From Oceanospirillaceae bacterium (GTDB lineage: Bacteria; Pseudomonadota; Gammaproteobacteria; Pseudomonadales; Balneatricaceae), in the NCBI GenBank assembly GCA_013215445.1, contig JABSRA010000023.1, forward strand, positions 1-57,164: 57,164 bases of DNA. Direction: 5' to 3'. Both the position numbers and the translations under genes were made by a program. The notes beneath the pieces were generated by a model. It worked only from the letters and a program-made list of their open reading frames with translations. It had not been told where the DNA came from and did no database searches. Shown here in pieces: positions 1-8,262 of the stretch. How positions within the stretch are numbered: position 1 is the first letter of the stretch; every line of letters begins with the position of its first letter.

Positions 1-79
1 CGAACTCAGAAGTGAAACGATTTAGCGCCGATGGTAGTGTGGGGTCTCCCCATGTGAGAGTAGGTCATCGCCAAGCTCT
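1..79 (+). rRNA. rrf: 5S rRNA, 3' part (5' end outside window)
   Basis: The window opens inside a 5S ribosomal RNA gene. The conserved CGAACTCAGAAGTGAAACG stretch, the core around GCGCCGATGGTAGTGTGGGG and the closing CATGTGAGAGTAGG segment all match the 3' two-thirds of gammaproteobacterial 5S rRNA. The exact mature 3' end (about 77-79) is estimated from the E. coli length. A rho-independent terminator follows at once, so this is the end of an rrn operon whose 16S and 23S genes lie upstream of the window. Confidence 0.95.
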
Positions 80-166
80 AATAACGATAAACCCTCAAGC
101 ACTTTGTGCTTGGGGGTTTTTTCGTTATTAGAGCTTTTAATGGCGATGACAAACTCTCACATGGGC
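52..166. repeat. Large inverted repeat: 5S tail and its mirror copy around the terminator
   Basis: The 5S tail and spacer at 52-90 (CATGTGAGAGT, then GTCATCGCC, then AAGCTCTAATAACGA) reappear as the reverse complement at 121-164 (TCGTTATTAGAGCTTTTAA, then GGCGATGAC, then ACTCTCACATG). A four-base insertion and a few mismatches separate the arms. With the terminator at the tip, this transcript could fold into one hairpin of about 115 nt. It is also the first unit of the repeat array that follows. Confidence 0.85.
89..122 (+). terminator. rrn operon terminator
   Basis: A GC-containing stem (ACCCTCAAGCAC paired with GTGCTTGGGGGT, loop TTT) is followed by a run of T. It lies ten bases after the 5S 3' end and is the expected intrinsic terminator of the rRNA operon. 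Its arms sit inside a larger palindrome formed by the 5S tail and an inverted copy of that tail. Confidence 0.9.
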
Positions 167-915
167 ATAAAAGAGCGCAACTTGTTGCAGCGAATACCAT
201 GTGATAGTAGGGGAGTTTTTTAATGCCTTAGAAGCGCAGCTTCGTATTAAAAAATCCGTAGCTGCGCTTGCGCATTCAGATAAGGTTTACCACGCCAAGC
301 TTTAGCCTCGCAGTACCACGCTTCTACTTCACACAGTTCTCTAATATCACTTGGGGTTTTTTTCGTTATTAAAGCTTTAAAGGCGATGACTGACTCTCAC
401 ATGGGGAAGGAAAACCAGTGCGACTTGTCGCATCCTTTTATGAGAGAGTAGGGGAGTTTTTTGATGCTTTAGAAGCGCAGCTTCGTATCACCTCTTTATT
501 CGCTGAAGGCTCCTCCGTAGCTGCGCTTGCGCATTCCCTTAAGGTTTACCACGCCAAGCTTTAGCCTCGCAGTACCACGCATCTACTTAACGCAGCTCTC
601 TAATTCCACTTGGGGGTTTTTTGTATTAAAAGCTTAAAGGCGATGGCCGTACTCGCACATTAATGTGTACCTCATAATGTGGGGCATAATAATAGTAGGG
701 GGAAATCAGTCACGCTTTTAAAGCGAAGCTTTTGTGTCTGATTTCTAGTAGCGCTTGCGCATTCATTTATTCATTGATGCAGTAGAAGCGCAGCTTCGTT
801 TCACCTCTTTATTCGCTGAAGGCTCTCCAGTAATTCGCTTGCGCCATCATTTATGGTTTACCACGCCAAGCTTTAGCTGCGCATTACCACGCGTCCACTT
901 AACGCAGTTCTCTTT
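121..915. repeat. Three degenerate tandem units made of 5S-tail and terminator fragments
   Basis: Three imperfect units of about 240, 260 and 295 bp (121-360, 361-620, 621-915) follow the rRNA terminator. Each begins with an inverted 5S tail (GGCGATGAC then ACTCTCACATGGG, most decayed in unit 3). A GTGAGAG-like forward fragment and the hairpin arms AAGCGCAGCT and AGCTGCGCTT follow, although in unit 3 the arms are rearranged. Each unit then has the block TTTACCACGCCAAGCTTTAG, and units 1 and 2 end in a CACTTGGGGTTTTT terminator arm. No gene is visible. The remaining 916-1146 is unremarkable AT-rich leader DNA. Confidence 0.8.
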
Positions 916-1146
916 AGTTTAACTTCTATGTAGTTAATAGGCTTGATCCCTGACAGAGAATCATTAGCAGTCGTCTATTAAAGTATTATTACTTTGACTT
1001 TAAATTTAAGAAATCTTTCATCTTCTTGTCGGAACAGTTATAAATAATGTCTTGTGAAGAATGTCTACAATCAATAAATCCTGTAAAAAGGCCAATACTA
1101 AGTTCAGGTCAAAGGATGCTTAGTGGCATAACCAAAGGGTAATTCA

Positions 1147-2085
1147 GTGAAAATAGCAATATTGGACGATTATCAGAATGTCGTCAAAAATCTCGATTGT
1201 TTTACTCTTCTTAAAAATCATGATGTCAGGGTATTTATCAAGACTTATACTGAGGCGGAATTAATCAATAAATTATCCGACTTTGAAGCGCTGGTATTGA
1301 TCCGGGAAAGGACTGTTATTACAGAGTCATTACTGACTGGGTTATCTAAGCTCAAATTGATTAGTCAGACAGGGAAAGTAAGTAGCCATCTAGACCCGAA
1401 ACTATGCGAGAAGTTTGGCGTTACTGTCCTTGAGGGTAGAGGTTCGCCTGTAGCACCGTCTGAGCTTTGCTGGGCTCTGTTAATGTCAGCTTCTCGCCAT
1501 ATACCTCTATACTCAACGAATCTAAAACAAAATAAGTGGCAAGATTCTGGGGTGCTCGGCTTAGGTCGTACGCTTAAAGGACTTAAGCTAGGGATTTGGG
1601 GCTACGGAAAAATAGGTAAGCGCATCGCTCAATTTGCCAAAATTTTTGAAATGTCGGTGCTGGTGTGGGGCAGTCAAAGTTCGAGGGAACTCGCCGTTGC
1701 TGATGGTTTTGAAGCCGCTGAGTCTAAGCAAAGCTTCTTCTCTAAAGCTGATATTGTTAGCTTACATTTACGCTTGAATGAAGTGACGTTTGGCTGTGTC
1801 ACTGCAGGCGATTTGCAAGGGATGAAGCCTGATTCATTATTTGTTAATATCAGTCGCTCAGAACTTGTTGAAAAGGGTGCGTTGTATAATGAACTGTTAG
1901 CGACTCCCTCTAAACGCGCCGCAATTGATGTGTATGATATAGAGCCTGCCACACTACAGAGTGAACCGTTGTTAGCATTACCTAATATAACAGCGACGCC
2001 GCACGTGGGCTATGTTGAGCATAATAGCTATGAGCTATATTTCAAAATCGCCTTTGAAAATATTTTATCATTTGAAAAAAACTAA
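1147..2085 (+). CDS. D-isomer-specific 2-hydroxyacid dehydrogenase, NAD-binding
   Basis: This is a 312-residue cytoplasmic oxidoreductase of the phosphoglycerate/formate dehydrogenase superfamily, which interconverts 2-hydroxy and 2-oxo acids with NAD(P). The nucleotide-binding glycine motif GYGKIG is at residues 152-157. The catalytic triad of the family is intact: Arg237 in NISRSE, Glu266 in YDIEPA and His286 in TPHVGY. The length fits the short form without an ACT domain, so it is not a classical SerA. The start is GTG, preceded by AAAGGG. It stands alone after the rRNA operon, and the substrate cannot be predicted. Confidence 0.85.
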   Translation: MKIAILDDYQNVVKNLDCFTLLKNHDVRVFIKTYTEAELINKLSDFEALVLIRERTVITESLLTGLSKLKLISQTGKVSSHLDPKLCEKFGVTVLEGRGSPVAPSELCWALLMSASRHIPLYSTNLKQNKWQDSGVLGLGRTLKGLKLGIWGYGKIGKRIAQFAKIFEMSVLVWGSQSSRELAVADGFEAAESKQSFFSKADIVSLHLRLNEVTFGCVTAGDLQGMKPDSLFVNISRSELVEKGALYNELLATPSKRAAIDVYDIEPATLQSEPLLALPNITATPHVGYVEHNSYELYFKIAFENILSFEKN

Positions 2086-2334
2086 TATAGCCTCGCCCCT
2101 GTTGTTTTTAGTTCATCCTTAACGTCGTTAGAATAGCCACGTTCGAGAGTAATGTTACCGTTAAACTATTTAAAATTAGAGATTATCAGAGGTTTTTTGA
2201 TCTTTCTAGAAGACGCTAGTGCTGGTTTATAGTTCTTTGTTATCAGTAGAGCTAAGGCAATTAATTATAGCTATTTTTGGCTTTGGCACATCCTAACTTC
2301 ATCTATGAAATTAAGCAGTTAATCAGCAGGAGAG

Positions 2335-2655
2335 ATAAGCATCGCACAATCAATTATTAATACCAAAGTTTTATCTTTCAAAGCCACTGCATACCACCAT
2401 GGCAAGTTTACCGATGCCCCTTACAGAAAATGGCTATAGAGGTTACTTGGTATCAACTGATAGGCAATTCACTGATAAAGCTTGGCAGCAGAGTTCTGAA
2501 GCTATCAACATGATAAACTACCCAATGTTTGCGGATCCTAGCGGTAATCTTAGTCATCACTGCGATGTGTGACCAAAGAACAAGGTTTGGCGTAACGCGT
2601 TATTTTTGTTGCTAATCCTGAAGGCAATATAACTTTTTTTGAAGTAAGCGATCAA
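2335..2655 (+). pseudogene. ahpC: Decayed alkyl hydroperoxide reductase C (peroxiredoxin) remnant
   Basis: Translation in shifting frames recovers AhpC. INTKVLSFKATAYHHGKFTD is the N-terminus, STDRQFTDKAWQQSSEAIN then INYPMFADPSGNLS is the middle, and RVIFVANPEGNITFFEVSD is the segment after it. The presumed start codon is ATA (2335-2337) behind an intact AGGAG. The segment with the peroxidatic cysteine (FVCPTE in intact AhpC) is deleted between the first two parts. There are in-frame stops after RKWL, CDV and EQGLA, and the C-terminus with the resolving cysteine is gone. It cannot make a peroxiredoxin. The rest of 2086-2334 shows nothing recognisable. Confidence 0.88.
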
Positions 2656-2662
2656 ATATATA

Positions 2663-3211
2663 ATGAACATAATTCTAATTTCTGATGTCTTTGGTAAAAC
2701 ACCGGCCTTAATTGAGTTAGCCAAAGCGCTAGACGCAGAGACTATCGTCGATCCCTATAACGCTATAGATATGAGATTTAAAAATGAAGCTCAGGCATAC
2801 GCTTATTTTATGGATAATGTAGGTCTTGAAGTTTACTTGTCTAAACTAGTTGAGGTCATGAAGTCAGTTGCTTCAGCCAGTACTTTAGTGGGTTTTAGCA
2901 TCGGAGCTTCCATCCTCTGGCAAGTATCAGCAAGACCTGCTGTTAAAAATATCAAACGTGGTATTTGCTACTACGGCTCGCAAATTAGACATTTTAAAGC
3001 AGTAGAGCCATTGTTTGAGCTGGAATTGGTTTTCCCTAAAAAGGAACTTCATTTTGATGTGTTGGAGTTACAAACTGTCTTAGCTAAAAAATCAAATGTA
3101 AATATTATAGCAACAGATTATCTGCATGGTTTTATGAATTTATATTCAGATAATTACGATACGGCTGCTTATGTTGAACAGTTAAAATGGCTGCGTTTAA
3201 ATAACGATTAA
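2663..3211 (+). CDS. Dienelactone hydrolase-like alpha/beta hydrolase
   Basis: This 182-residue protein has the nucleophile elbow GFSIGAS (residues 77-83, Ser79), a YYGSQIR segment typical of the dienelactone hydrolase family (103-109) and a late HGFMN (His155), as expected for a Ser-His alpha/beta hydrolase. Classical dienelactone hydrolase uses Cys at the elbow, whereas here it is Ser. The protein is shorter than the usual 230-250 residues. It begins a few bases after the ahpC remnant and has only a weak ribosome site, so expression may have depended on the former upstream gene. The substrate is unknown. Confidence 0.72.
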   Translation: MNIILISDVFGKTPALIELAKALDAETIVDPYNAIDMRFKNEAQAYAYFMDNVGLEVYLSKLVEVMKSVASASTLVGFSIGASILWQVSARPAVKNIKRGICYYGSQIRHFKAVEPLFELELVFPKKELHFDVLELQTVLAKKSNVNIIATDYLHGFMNLYSDNYDTAAYVEQLKWLRLNND

Positions 3212-3378
3212 CCAGTTGATAAGAGCTTATCCTGTACTATGTTTGAAGAATAGACAGGTTCACTACACTGTTAGGTTTAGCTATGACAGCTGAGTTTAGA
3301 TGAACAAAGGTAATCAAAGCTACTGCGAACTTAATTGTCTTCCAGACCACAAAGCTCGCAATTTATAGGATTAAAATC

Positions 3379-4512
3379 CTAGCGTTTACGCACGATCAAA
3401 CTGCCAATTGAATAACCGGCACCAAAGGAGCAAATAACACCAATATCCCCAGCCTGCAGATCTTTGTGATGTAGGTTAAAGGCGATCAGTGAACCCGCGG
3501 AGGCGGTGTTGGCGTATTTGTCTAAGACGATAGGGGCCTCTTCAGCTGTTGCGGGGCGTCCCAGTAAGCGCTTGCCAATGAGTACATTCATGTTGATGTT
3601 GGCTTGATGCAACCACCAGCGCTTAACCTCGGCGTTTTCAATGCCTAGTTCTTGCAATTGGCTGGTGAGGTGCTCTGCTGCCATCGGGCAGACTTCTTTA
3701 AAGACCTTGCGCCCATTTTGAATGAAGAACTTGTCCTCTCCGAAAGGGTCAGAGTCATCAGCGTAGGCGAGGTAGCCAAAGTTTGAGCGGATATTGTTAG
3801 AGAAACTAGTCACCGCTTTGGTACTCAATATTTCGTAACTATGTTCCGAAGTGCAAGTTGCGGCACTTTCTACTATCGTGGCGGTGGCGACATCGCCAAA
3901 GATAAAGTGACTGTCACGGTCTCGCCAATTGTTTTGCGGAGAAGTAAGCTCTGGGTTGACCACTATTACGCACTTAGCAGTACCTGCCGTTACCATTTCA
4001 TAGGCGCGCTGTAATGCAAAGGTCGCGGCAGAGCAGGCGACGAGCATATCAAAGCCAAAACCTGAGGCGCCCAATTGGTCTTGTATTTCAATGGCAATAG
4101 CCGGGTAAGAGCGCTGGGTATAAGAGCAGGCGACAATCACAACATCTATATCAGCAGGTTGTTTATTTGCCGCTGCTATTGCCTTACGTGCCGCTGCTAG
4201 GCCCATTTCAGCTTGATGTGATAGCTCTTGGTTAGTGCGCGTGGGGATAAACGGTCGCATGCGCTCACTGTCAAGAATACCTTCTTTAGCGAAAACATAA
4301 CGGCTTTTAATGCCGGAAGCTTTGGTAATAAATTCAGCACTGGAGAGCGGTTTTGCGGATGTTTTGCCAGATTCAATATCACTGGCGTGTTCGCGATTAT
4401 ATTTTTCAGCGTAACCGTTATAGGCCTCGACTAGCTCTTCGTTACTGATGCTGTGTTCAGGGGTCCAGAGACCAGCGCCGCTAATTACTATTGGGTTATC
4501 AGAGGTTGTCAT
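3379..4512 (-). CDS. Beta-ketoacyl-ACP synthase III family protein, long FabH2-like form
   Basis: A thiolase-fold condensing enzyme of 377 residues. The Cys-His-Asn triad of KAS III is visible: Cys160 in LVACSAAT, His302 in LHQANINMN and Asn335 in YANTASAGS. It is about 60 residues longer than housekeeping FabH (about 317) and carries an N-terminal insertion around residues 30-60. In length and motifs it resembles the second FabH type of Pseudomonas, which links acyl-CoA from beta-oxidation to fatty acid synthesis; that assignment is inference. An AGGAA site precedes the ATG. The gene is divergent from the 4995 gene, with candidate operators between them. Confidence 0.8.
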   Translation of the reverse strand: MTTSDNPIVISGAGLWTPEHSISNEELVEAYNGYAEKYNREHASDIESGKTSAKPLSSAEFITKASGIKSRYVFAKEGILDSERMRPFIPTRTNQELSHQAEMGLAAARKAIAAANKQPADIDVVIVACSYTQRSYPAIAIEIQDQLGASGFGFDMLVACSAATFALQRAYEMVTAGTAKCVIVVNPELTSPQNNWRDRDSHFIFGDVATATIVESAATCTSEHSYEILSTKAVTSFSNNIRSNFGYLAYADDSDPFGEDKFFIQNGRKVFKEVCPMAAEHLTSQLQELGIENAEVKRWWLHQANINMNVLIGKRLLGRPATAEEAPIVLDKYANTASAGSLIAFNLHHKDLQAGDIGVICSFGAGYSIGSLIVRKR

Positions 4513-4817
4513 AGATCGTAGATTCCTGAAAATAGATGGTGGTTATGGGAAGACGCTAATGACATTATCGTTTTTAGTACAATAAAGGAAGGCAGAGCCT
4601 GAATTTGAGTAATCAAAAGCTAGAACAATCAGTGATTGTGACTCAAGTGCTTTTCACCGTCCAGTCAATTGCGACAAAGTTGCTGAAAAGCTGCGTCTCG
4701 CAACAGCGGTGATCAAAAATAGAACTGGGACGGGCGTTTTTAACGCTAGAGGGTTTAGATGATGCTGATAGTTTGTGGTTAAATACCAATTAGACGGATA
4801 ATTAATAAGTTGCAGAA

Positions 4818-4892
4818 TAATCGGTAAAATCGCTAATGAATTTGACAGAAAATGTTAAATTTATCGGTAAGATTAATCAATTTACCGGTAAA
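4818..4892. promoter_or_regulatory. Three helically spaced CGGTAA sites in a divergent intergenic region
   Basis: The 4513-4994 gap holds no gene. It contains TAATCGGTAAAA (4818-4829), TTTATCGGTAAG (4860-4871) and the perfect palindrome TTTACCGGTAAA (4881-4892). The CGGTAA cores lie 43 and 21 bp apart, close to four and two helical turns, which suggests cooperative binding of one regulator. Whether it serves the FabH-like gene at 4512 or the monooxygenase-fold gene at 4995 is not clear. The protein that binds is unknown. Confidence 0.45.
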
Positions 4893-4926
4893 TACAAAAC
4901 GTCTTAAAAATGTTAAAGTCGATCTT

Positions 4927-4942
4927 TTGCAGAGTGCTGCAA
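4927..4942. promoter_or_regulatory. Inverted repeat TTGCAG-AGTG-CTGCAA
   Basis: A 6-bp perfect inverted repeat with a 4-bp spacer lies about 50 bp upstream of the ATG at 4995, in the expected promoter or leader position. It could be an operator for that gene. No regulator can be named. Confidence 0.3.
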
Positions 4943-4994
4943 CAGATTTTATTGTCAGTAGTTGCTGATCTGTATGCCTATATAAGGACCCACT

Positions 4995-5300
4995 ATGATA
5001 AATGTTATCGCTTCAATTAAAGTTAAACCTGCTCAGCTAGCTAGCTTTATTACCATTTTCAAAGCCAATACTCCCAAGGTATTGGAAGAGCAAGGTTGTA
5101 TCGAATATGCCGCTAAGGTAGATTTTGAAACTCAGATCCCGATCCAGGAAATAGACCTTTGTACAGTGACGATCATTGAAAAATGGCAGTCAATTGATCA
5201 CCTACATGCTCATCTTCAGGCACCGCATATGCTTGCGTATAAAGTTGAGGTAGCGGACATGGTAGAAGCTGTCTCGTTAAAAATTCTGCAGGACGCTTAG
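4995..5300 (+). CDS. Antibiotic biosynthesis monooxygenase (ABM) domain protein, YgiN-like
   Basis: A 101-residue protein made of a single ABM ferredoxin-like domain. The N-terminal strand MINVIASIKVKPAQ, the EEQGCIEYAAKVD segment and the EKWQSIDHLHAHLQAPHM segment (about residues 61-78) are typical of small YgiN/quinol-monooxygenase-like dimers. These proteins are cytoplasmic and often act on quinones or aromatic substrates, or protect against them. AAGGACCC precedes the ATG. It stands alone, and no substrate can be inferred from its neighbours. Confidence 0.85.
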   Translation: MINVIASIKVKPAQLASFITIFKANTPKVLEEQGCIEYAAKVDFETQIPIQEIDLCTVTIIEKWQSIDHLHAHLQAPHMLAYKVEVADMVEAVSLKILQDA

Positions 5301-5414
5301 TAATACTCTGTACTGTTAGTGTTTGAGTGGTATGTGATACACCTGTTGTAGAATAAAGCCCATCACGATAGATCCACACGGATAACAATGCTTAATTATC
5401 GAGAACGGGAGAGC

Positions 5415-5442
5415 TAATAGTTCTTTTGGGGCAGAACTATTA
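5415..5442. other. 10-bp stem hairpin between the ABM gene and the helicase gene
   Basis: TAATAGTTCT and AGAACTATTA form a perfect 10-bp stem with an 8-base loop (TTTGGGGC). There is no clear T-run on the plus strand, so it is a poor intrinsic terminator. It lies about 70 bp before the helicase ATG and could be an operator, or an RNA stem in the helicase leader. Confidence 0.35.
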
Positions 5443-5508
5443 TGTTATTAAAAAAAGCAGCAGTGTTATACTTGGGCCCTCTCCTTTTAAACTATTTTTT
5501 GAGCCCCT

Positions 5509-6759
5509 ATGTCATTTGCAAAACTTGGGTTGTCTGACCCTATTTTACGAGCTATCGAAGAACTTGGGTATAGCGCTGCGACCCCTATTCAAAAACAAGC
5601 CATTCCGGTGATTCTCTCCGGTAAAGATTTAATTGCTATTGCGCAAACCGGAACGGGTAAAACAGCCGCTTTTGTCTTGCCTATATTAGAGACGTTTAAT
5701 CAAGATCGTAAATTACGTGGCAAGCGTATCCGCGCCTTAATTATTACTCCAACACGCGAACTGGCCACCCAAATCGAAGCTAATATTGGTGCCTACAGCA
5801 AGCATTTAAACTTAACTTCTATGGCCGTATATGGGGGGGTGGATACAGAGCAACAAAAGCTGCGATTAATTGCCGGCATTGACATCTTAGTGGCCACCCC
5901 TGGTAGATTATTAGACTTGGCTCATCAACGTGCCTTGCACTTTGATGAGTTGGAGTTTTTGGTTCTGGATGAAGCTGACAGAATGGCAGACATGGGCTTT
6001 ATTGGCGATATTGAAAAAATTATTGAGCGTCTGCCAGCTACTCGGCAAAATTTATTGTTCTCCGCGACCATGAGTACCGATGTTCGCACCTTGGCTGATA
6101 GTTTTGCCAATAACGCGGCACAGAGCATTGCCGATGACTCTCCTTATAAAAACGCTGTTAAAAAGGCCGGTAATAGCATTGTTGAAGTGACTATCTCCGC
6201 CAATACAAAAGCGGCACCGACTATTAAACAGTGGCTAATTACTGTCGATAAAGATACCAAGTCTGCACTGCTAAGCCATTTAATTAATGAGCAGCAATGG
6301 GATCAGGCGCTGATTTTTATCGAAAAGAAACACGCTGCTGCTAAACTGGTGAGCCAGTTGGCCAAGCGGGGGATTATCGCTGAAGCTATTCATGGGGATA
6401 GAAGCCAGGCGATGCGTGAAAAAATATTGGCCGATTTCAAATCCGGTGAACTTAAATATTTAGTCGCCACCGGCGTCGCTGCACGCGGTATTGATATAGG
6501 TAAACTGAGTCGTGTGGTCAATTACGATTTGCCTTTTAAACCCGAAGAATACATTCATCGCATTGGTCGCACGGGGCGTGCCGGTGAAACTGGCGAGGCT
6601 ATCTCCTTTGTAGCTATGGGTGACTTTAAGAATCTGTGCGCCATTGAAAGTCGCTTAAACCATCTCATTGATCGACAGGAAATAGTGGGCTTCCCAGTGA
6701 GGAAAACAGTCCCTATTTCAATTTTGAATTATGTGCCTAAAAATAACCGCGCTACTTAA
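5509..6759 (+). CDS. rhlE: ATP-dependent DEAD-box RNA helicase, RhlE-like
   Basis: A 416-residue superfamily 2 RNA helicase. The motifs occur in order: Q motif around residues 25-29, motif I AQTGTGKT (45-52), Ia PTRELA (81-86), II DEAD (154-157), III SAT (185-187) and VI HRIGRTGRAG (350-359). The N-terminal MSFAKLGLSDPILRAIEELG and the core pattern fit the RhlE branch, whose members remodel RNA in ribosome assembly and decay. The protein ends soon after the core and lacks the long basic tail of many RhlE proteins. No strong Shine-Dalgarno is seen before the ATG. Confidence 0.9.
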   Translation: MSFAKLGLSDPILRAIEELGYSAATPIQKQAIPVILSGKDLIAIAQTGTGKTAAFVLPILETFNQDRKLRGKRIRALIITPTRELATQIEANIGAYSKHLNLTSMAVYGGVDTEQQKLRLIAGIDILVATPGRLLDLAHQRALHFDELEFLVLDEADRMADMGFIGDIEKIIERLPATRQNLLFSATMSTDVRTLADSFANNAAQSIADDSPYKNAVKKAGNSIVEVTISANTKAAPTIKQWLITVDKDTKSALLSHLINEQQWDQALIFIEKKHAAAKLVSQLAKRGIIAEAIHGDRSQAMREKILADFKSGELKYLVATGVAARGIDIGKLSRVVNYDLPFKPEEYIHRIGRTGRAGETGEAISFVAMGDFKNLCAIESRLNHLIDRQEIVGFPVRKTVPISILNYVPKNNRAT

Positions 6760-7161
6760 ACGGACTAATCGGGGCTGTTGTTAGCAAAAAGGTAGTGGAA
6801 AAATTGCCAAATTTTGCTTGATGGTTTGCCCCATTGAAGTCTACCACTGACTAGCAATGGCTCCTGTTGCAACGATGCTGGTAATTGATGCGTTTGCTGA
6901 TGAGCGCTGTCTTACGTCTCCCGCTGCTTGAATTCTTCTCTATAGTTGACCGTTCAAGGCGGGGTAGCAGAATTCAAACCTTCCCTGTTATCATATTGAT
7001 CTCATTTGATTTTTCCTAGCTGTTGTTCAAAAAACAAGGGAATAGCTGGGTTTTTATTAACCAGTTACGTAAAAATTCATACTTATTCTTATAACCAATC
7101 AAGCCCAGTAATGATAGATTATTTTGCAGATTAACTAACCTAAGTCATGGGGAGTTACAAA
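6760..7161. other. Gene-free stretch with a spaced inverted repeat
   Basis: No coding region or RNA gene is recognisable here. TTGAATTCT (6928-6936) and AGAATTCAA (6969-6977) form a 9-bp inverted repeat around 32 bases, which could be a regulatory or hairpin element for the following gene. I see no intrinsic terminator for the helicase gene. Confidence 0.35.
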
Positions 7162-8175
7162 ATGAGAAAAATCATACTATCTCTGAGTCTATCAGTATTA
7201 TTACCGGGCATCGCAATCGCGGGCACTTTGGATGCTGTGATTGAGCGCGGCACACTGCGCTGTGGCGTACATCCTAATTTGCCCGGATTTTCGATAGAAG
7301 AGTCAGAGGGCAGGTGGGTGGGTTTCGATATCGATTTATGTCGAGCGGTATCTGCGGCGGTATTTGGCGATGCGGATAAGGTTATCTATGTGCCTTTGTC
7401 AGCGAGGGAAAGGTTTGCCGCCTTAACCGATGATAAAGTTGACCTACTTTCAAGAACTACCACTTGGACCTATTCGCGCGACAGTAGTTTAGGGGTTAAC
7501 TTTGCGGCGATCAATTTCTATGATGGTCAGGGTTTTATGGTTCCCAAAGCCTCAGGTATCAATTCTCTGCAAGACTTAAACGGCGCCGCTATCTGCTTTG
7601 AAACAGGGACTACCACTGCAGTACGATTGGCAGAATATTTCAAACACAATGGGCTGTCATTTGAGTCCGTCCCGGTGGGCTCGGCCACTAAAGCGCATCA
7701 GAACTATTTGCTGAAAAGGTGTGATGCCTATACCGGAGACAGCTCTGCATTAGCGGCTAGGCGCTCAACATTTGCAGATCCAACAGCGCATATCATTCTA
7801 TCGAAAATCATCTCTAAAGAACCCTTGGGCCCAGTGGTACGTCACGATGATGATCAGTGGTTAGATATTGTTAAATGGAGTTTTAATGTGATGTTGGCAG
7901 CTGAGGAGATGAAAATATCCTCGGTAAATCTTGATCAGCGTGGTACCAATGCTAAAGATCCACTCGCGCAGGGAATCTTGGGCACCAGTGATAGAAACCT
8001 CGGTAGAATGCTAGGGCTCGATAAAAAATGGGCGTATGAGATAATCAGCCAAGTGGGTAATTACAGTGAATCTTTTGAGCGAAATTTAGGGCAAAAAACG
8101 CCATTAAAGCTAAAAAGAGGCTTAAATGCACTGTGGAATGAAGGTGGCATTCAGTACGCACTTCCCTTCAAATAA
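7162..8175 (+). CDS. Periplasmic amino-acid ABC transporter substrate-binding protein, AapJ/BztA-like
   Basis: A family 3 solute-binding protein of about 337 residues. A Sec signal peptide (MRKIILSLSLSVLLPGIAIA) precedes the mature domain, which opens with the typical LDAVIERGTLRCGV and contains GFDIDLCRAV. It resembles the general L-amino-acid binding proteins AapJ and BztA. I chose the ATG at 7162 because GGGGAG (7149-7154) lies seven bases before it; the upstream in-frame ATG at 7147 overlaps that ribosome site. No permease or ATPase gene is adjacent, so the protein is an orphan here and must share a transporter or act in sensing. Confidence 0.87.
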   Translation: MRKIILSLSLSVLLPGIAIAGTLDAVIERGTLRCGVHPNLPGFSIEESEGRWVGFDIDLCRAVSAAVFGDADKVIYVPLSARERFAALTDDKVDLLSRTTTWTYSRDSSLGVNFAAINFYDGQGFMVPKASGINSLQDLNGAAICFETGTTTAVRLAEYFKHNGLSFESVPVGSATKAHQNYLLKRCDAYTGDSSALAARRSTFADPTAHIILSKIISKEPLGPVVRHDDDQWLDIVKWSFNVMLAAEEMKISSVNLDQRGTNAKDPLAQGILGTSDRNLGRMLGLDKKWAYEIISQVGNYSESFERNLGQKTPLKLKRGLNALWNEGGIQYALPFK

Positions 8176-8262
8176 TCCACTGACCAGCTAGATTCAAGAG
8201 CACAGTAGACCGTCAATGCAGGGTGCATAATGTATACTGTGTTTACTCTCTCTCTCTCTGGA

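Noticed and set aside
121..915. CRISPR array
   Set aside because: The repeats are 240-295 bp, diverged and derived from the 5S tail and terminator, with no regular short repeat-spacer pattern and no cas genes in the window.
4603..4710. Short open frame starting TTGAGTAATCAAAAG upstream of the ABM gene
   Set aside because: It has no ribosome site, is under 40 codons and shows no similarity to a known small protein. It overlaps the likely regulatory region.
8201..8241. CACAGTA/TACTGTG inverted repeat after the binding-protein gene as a terminator
   Set aside because: The stem is only 7 bp with a 28-base loop, so it is too weak to call. The adjacent CTCTCTCT run is simple low-complexity DNA.
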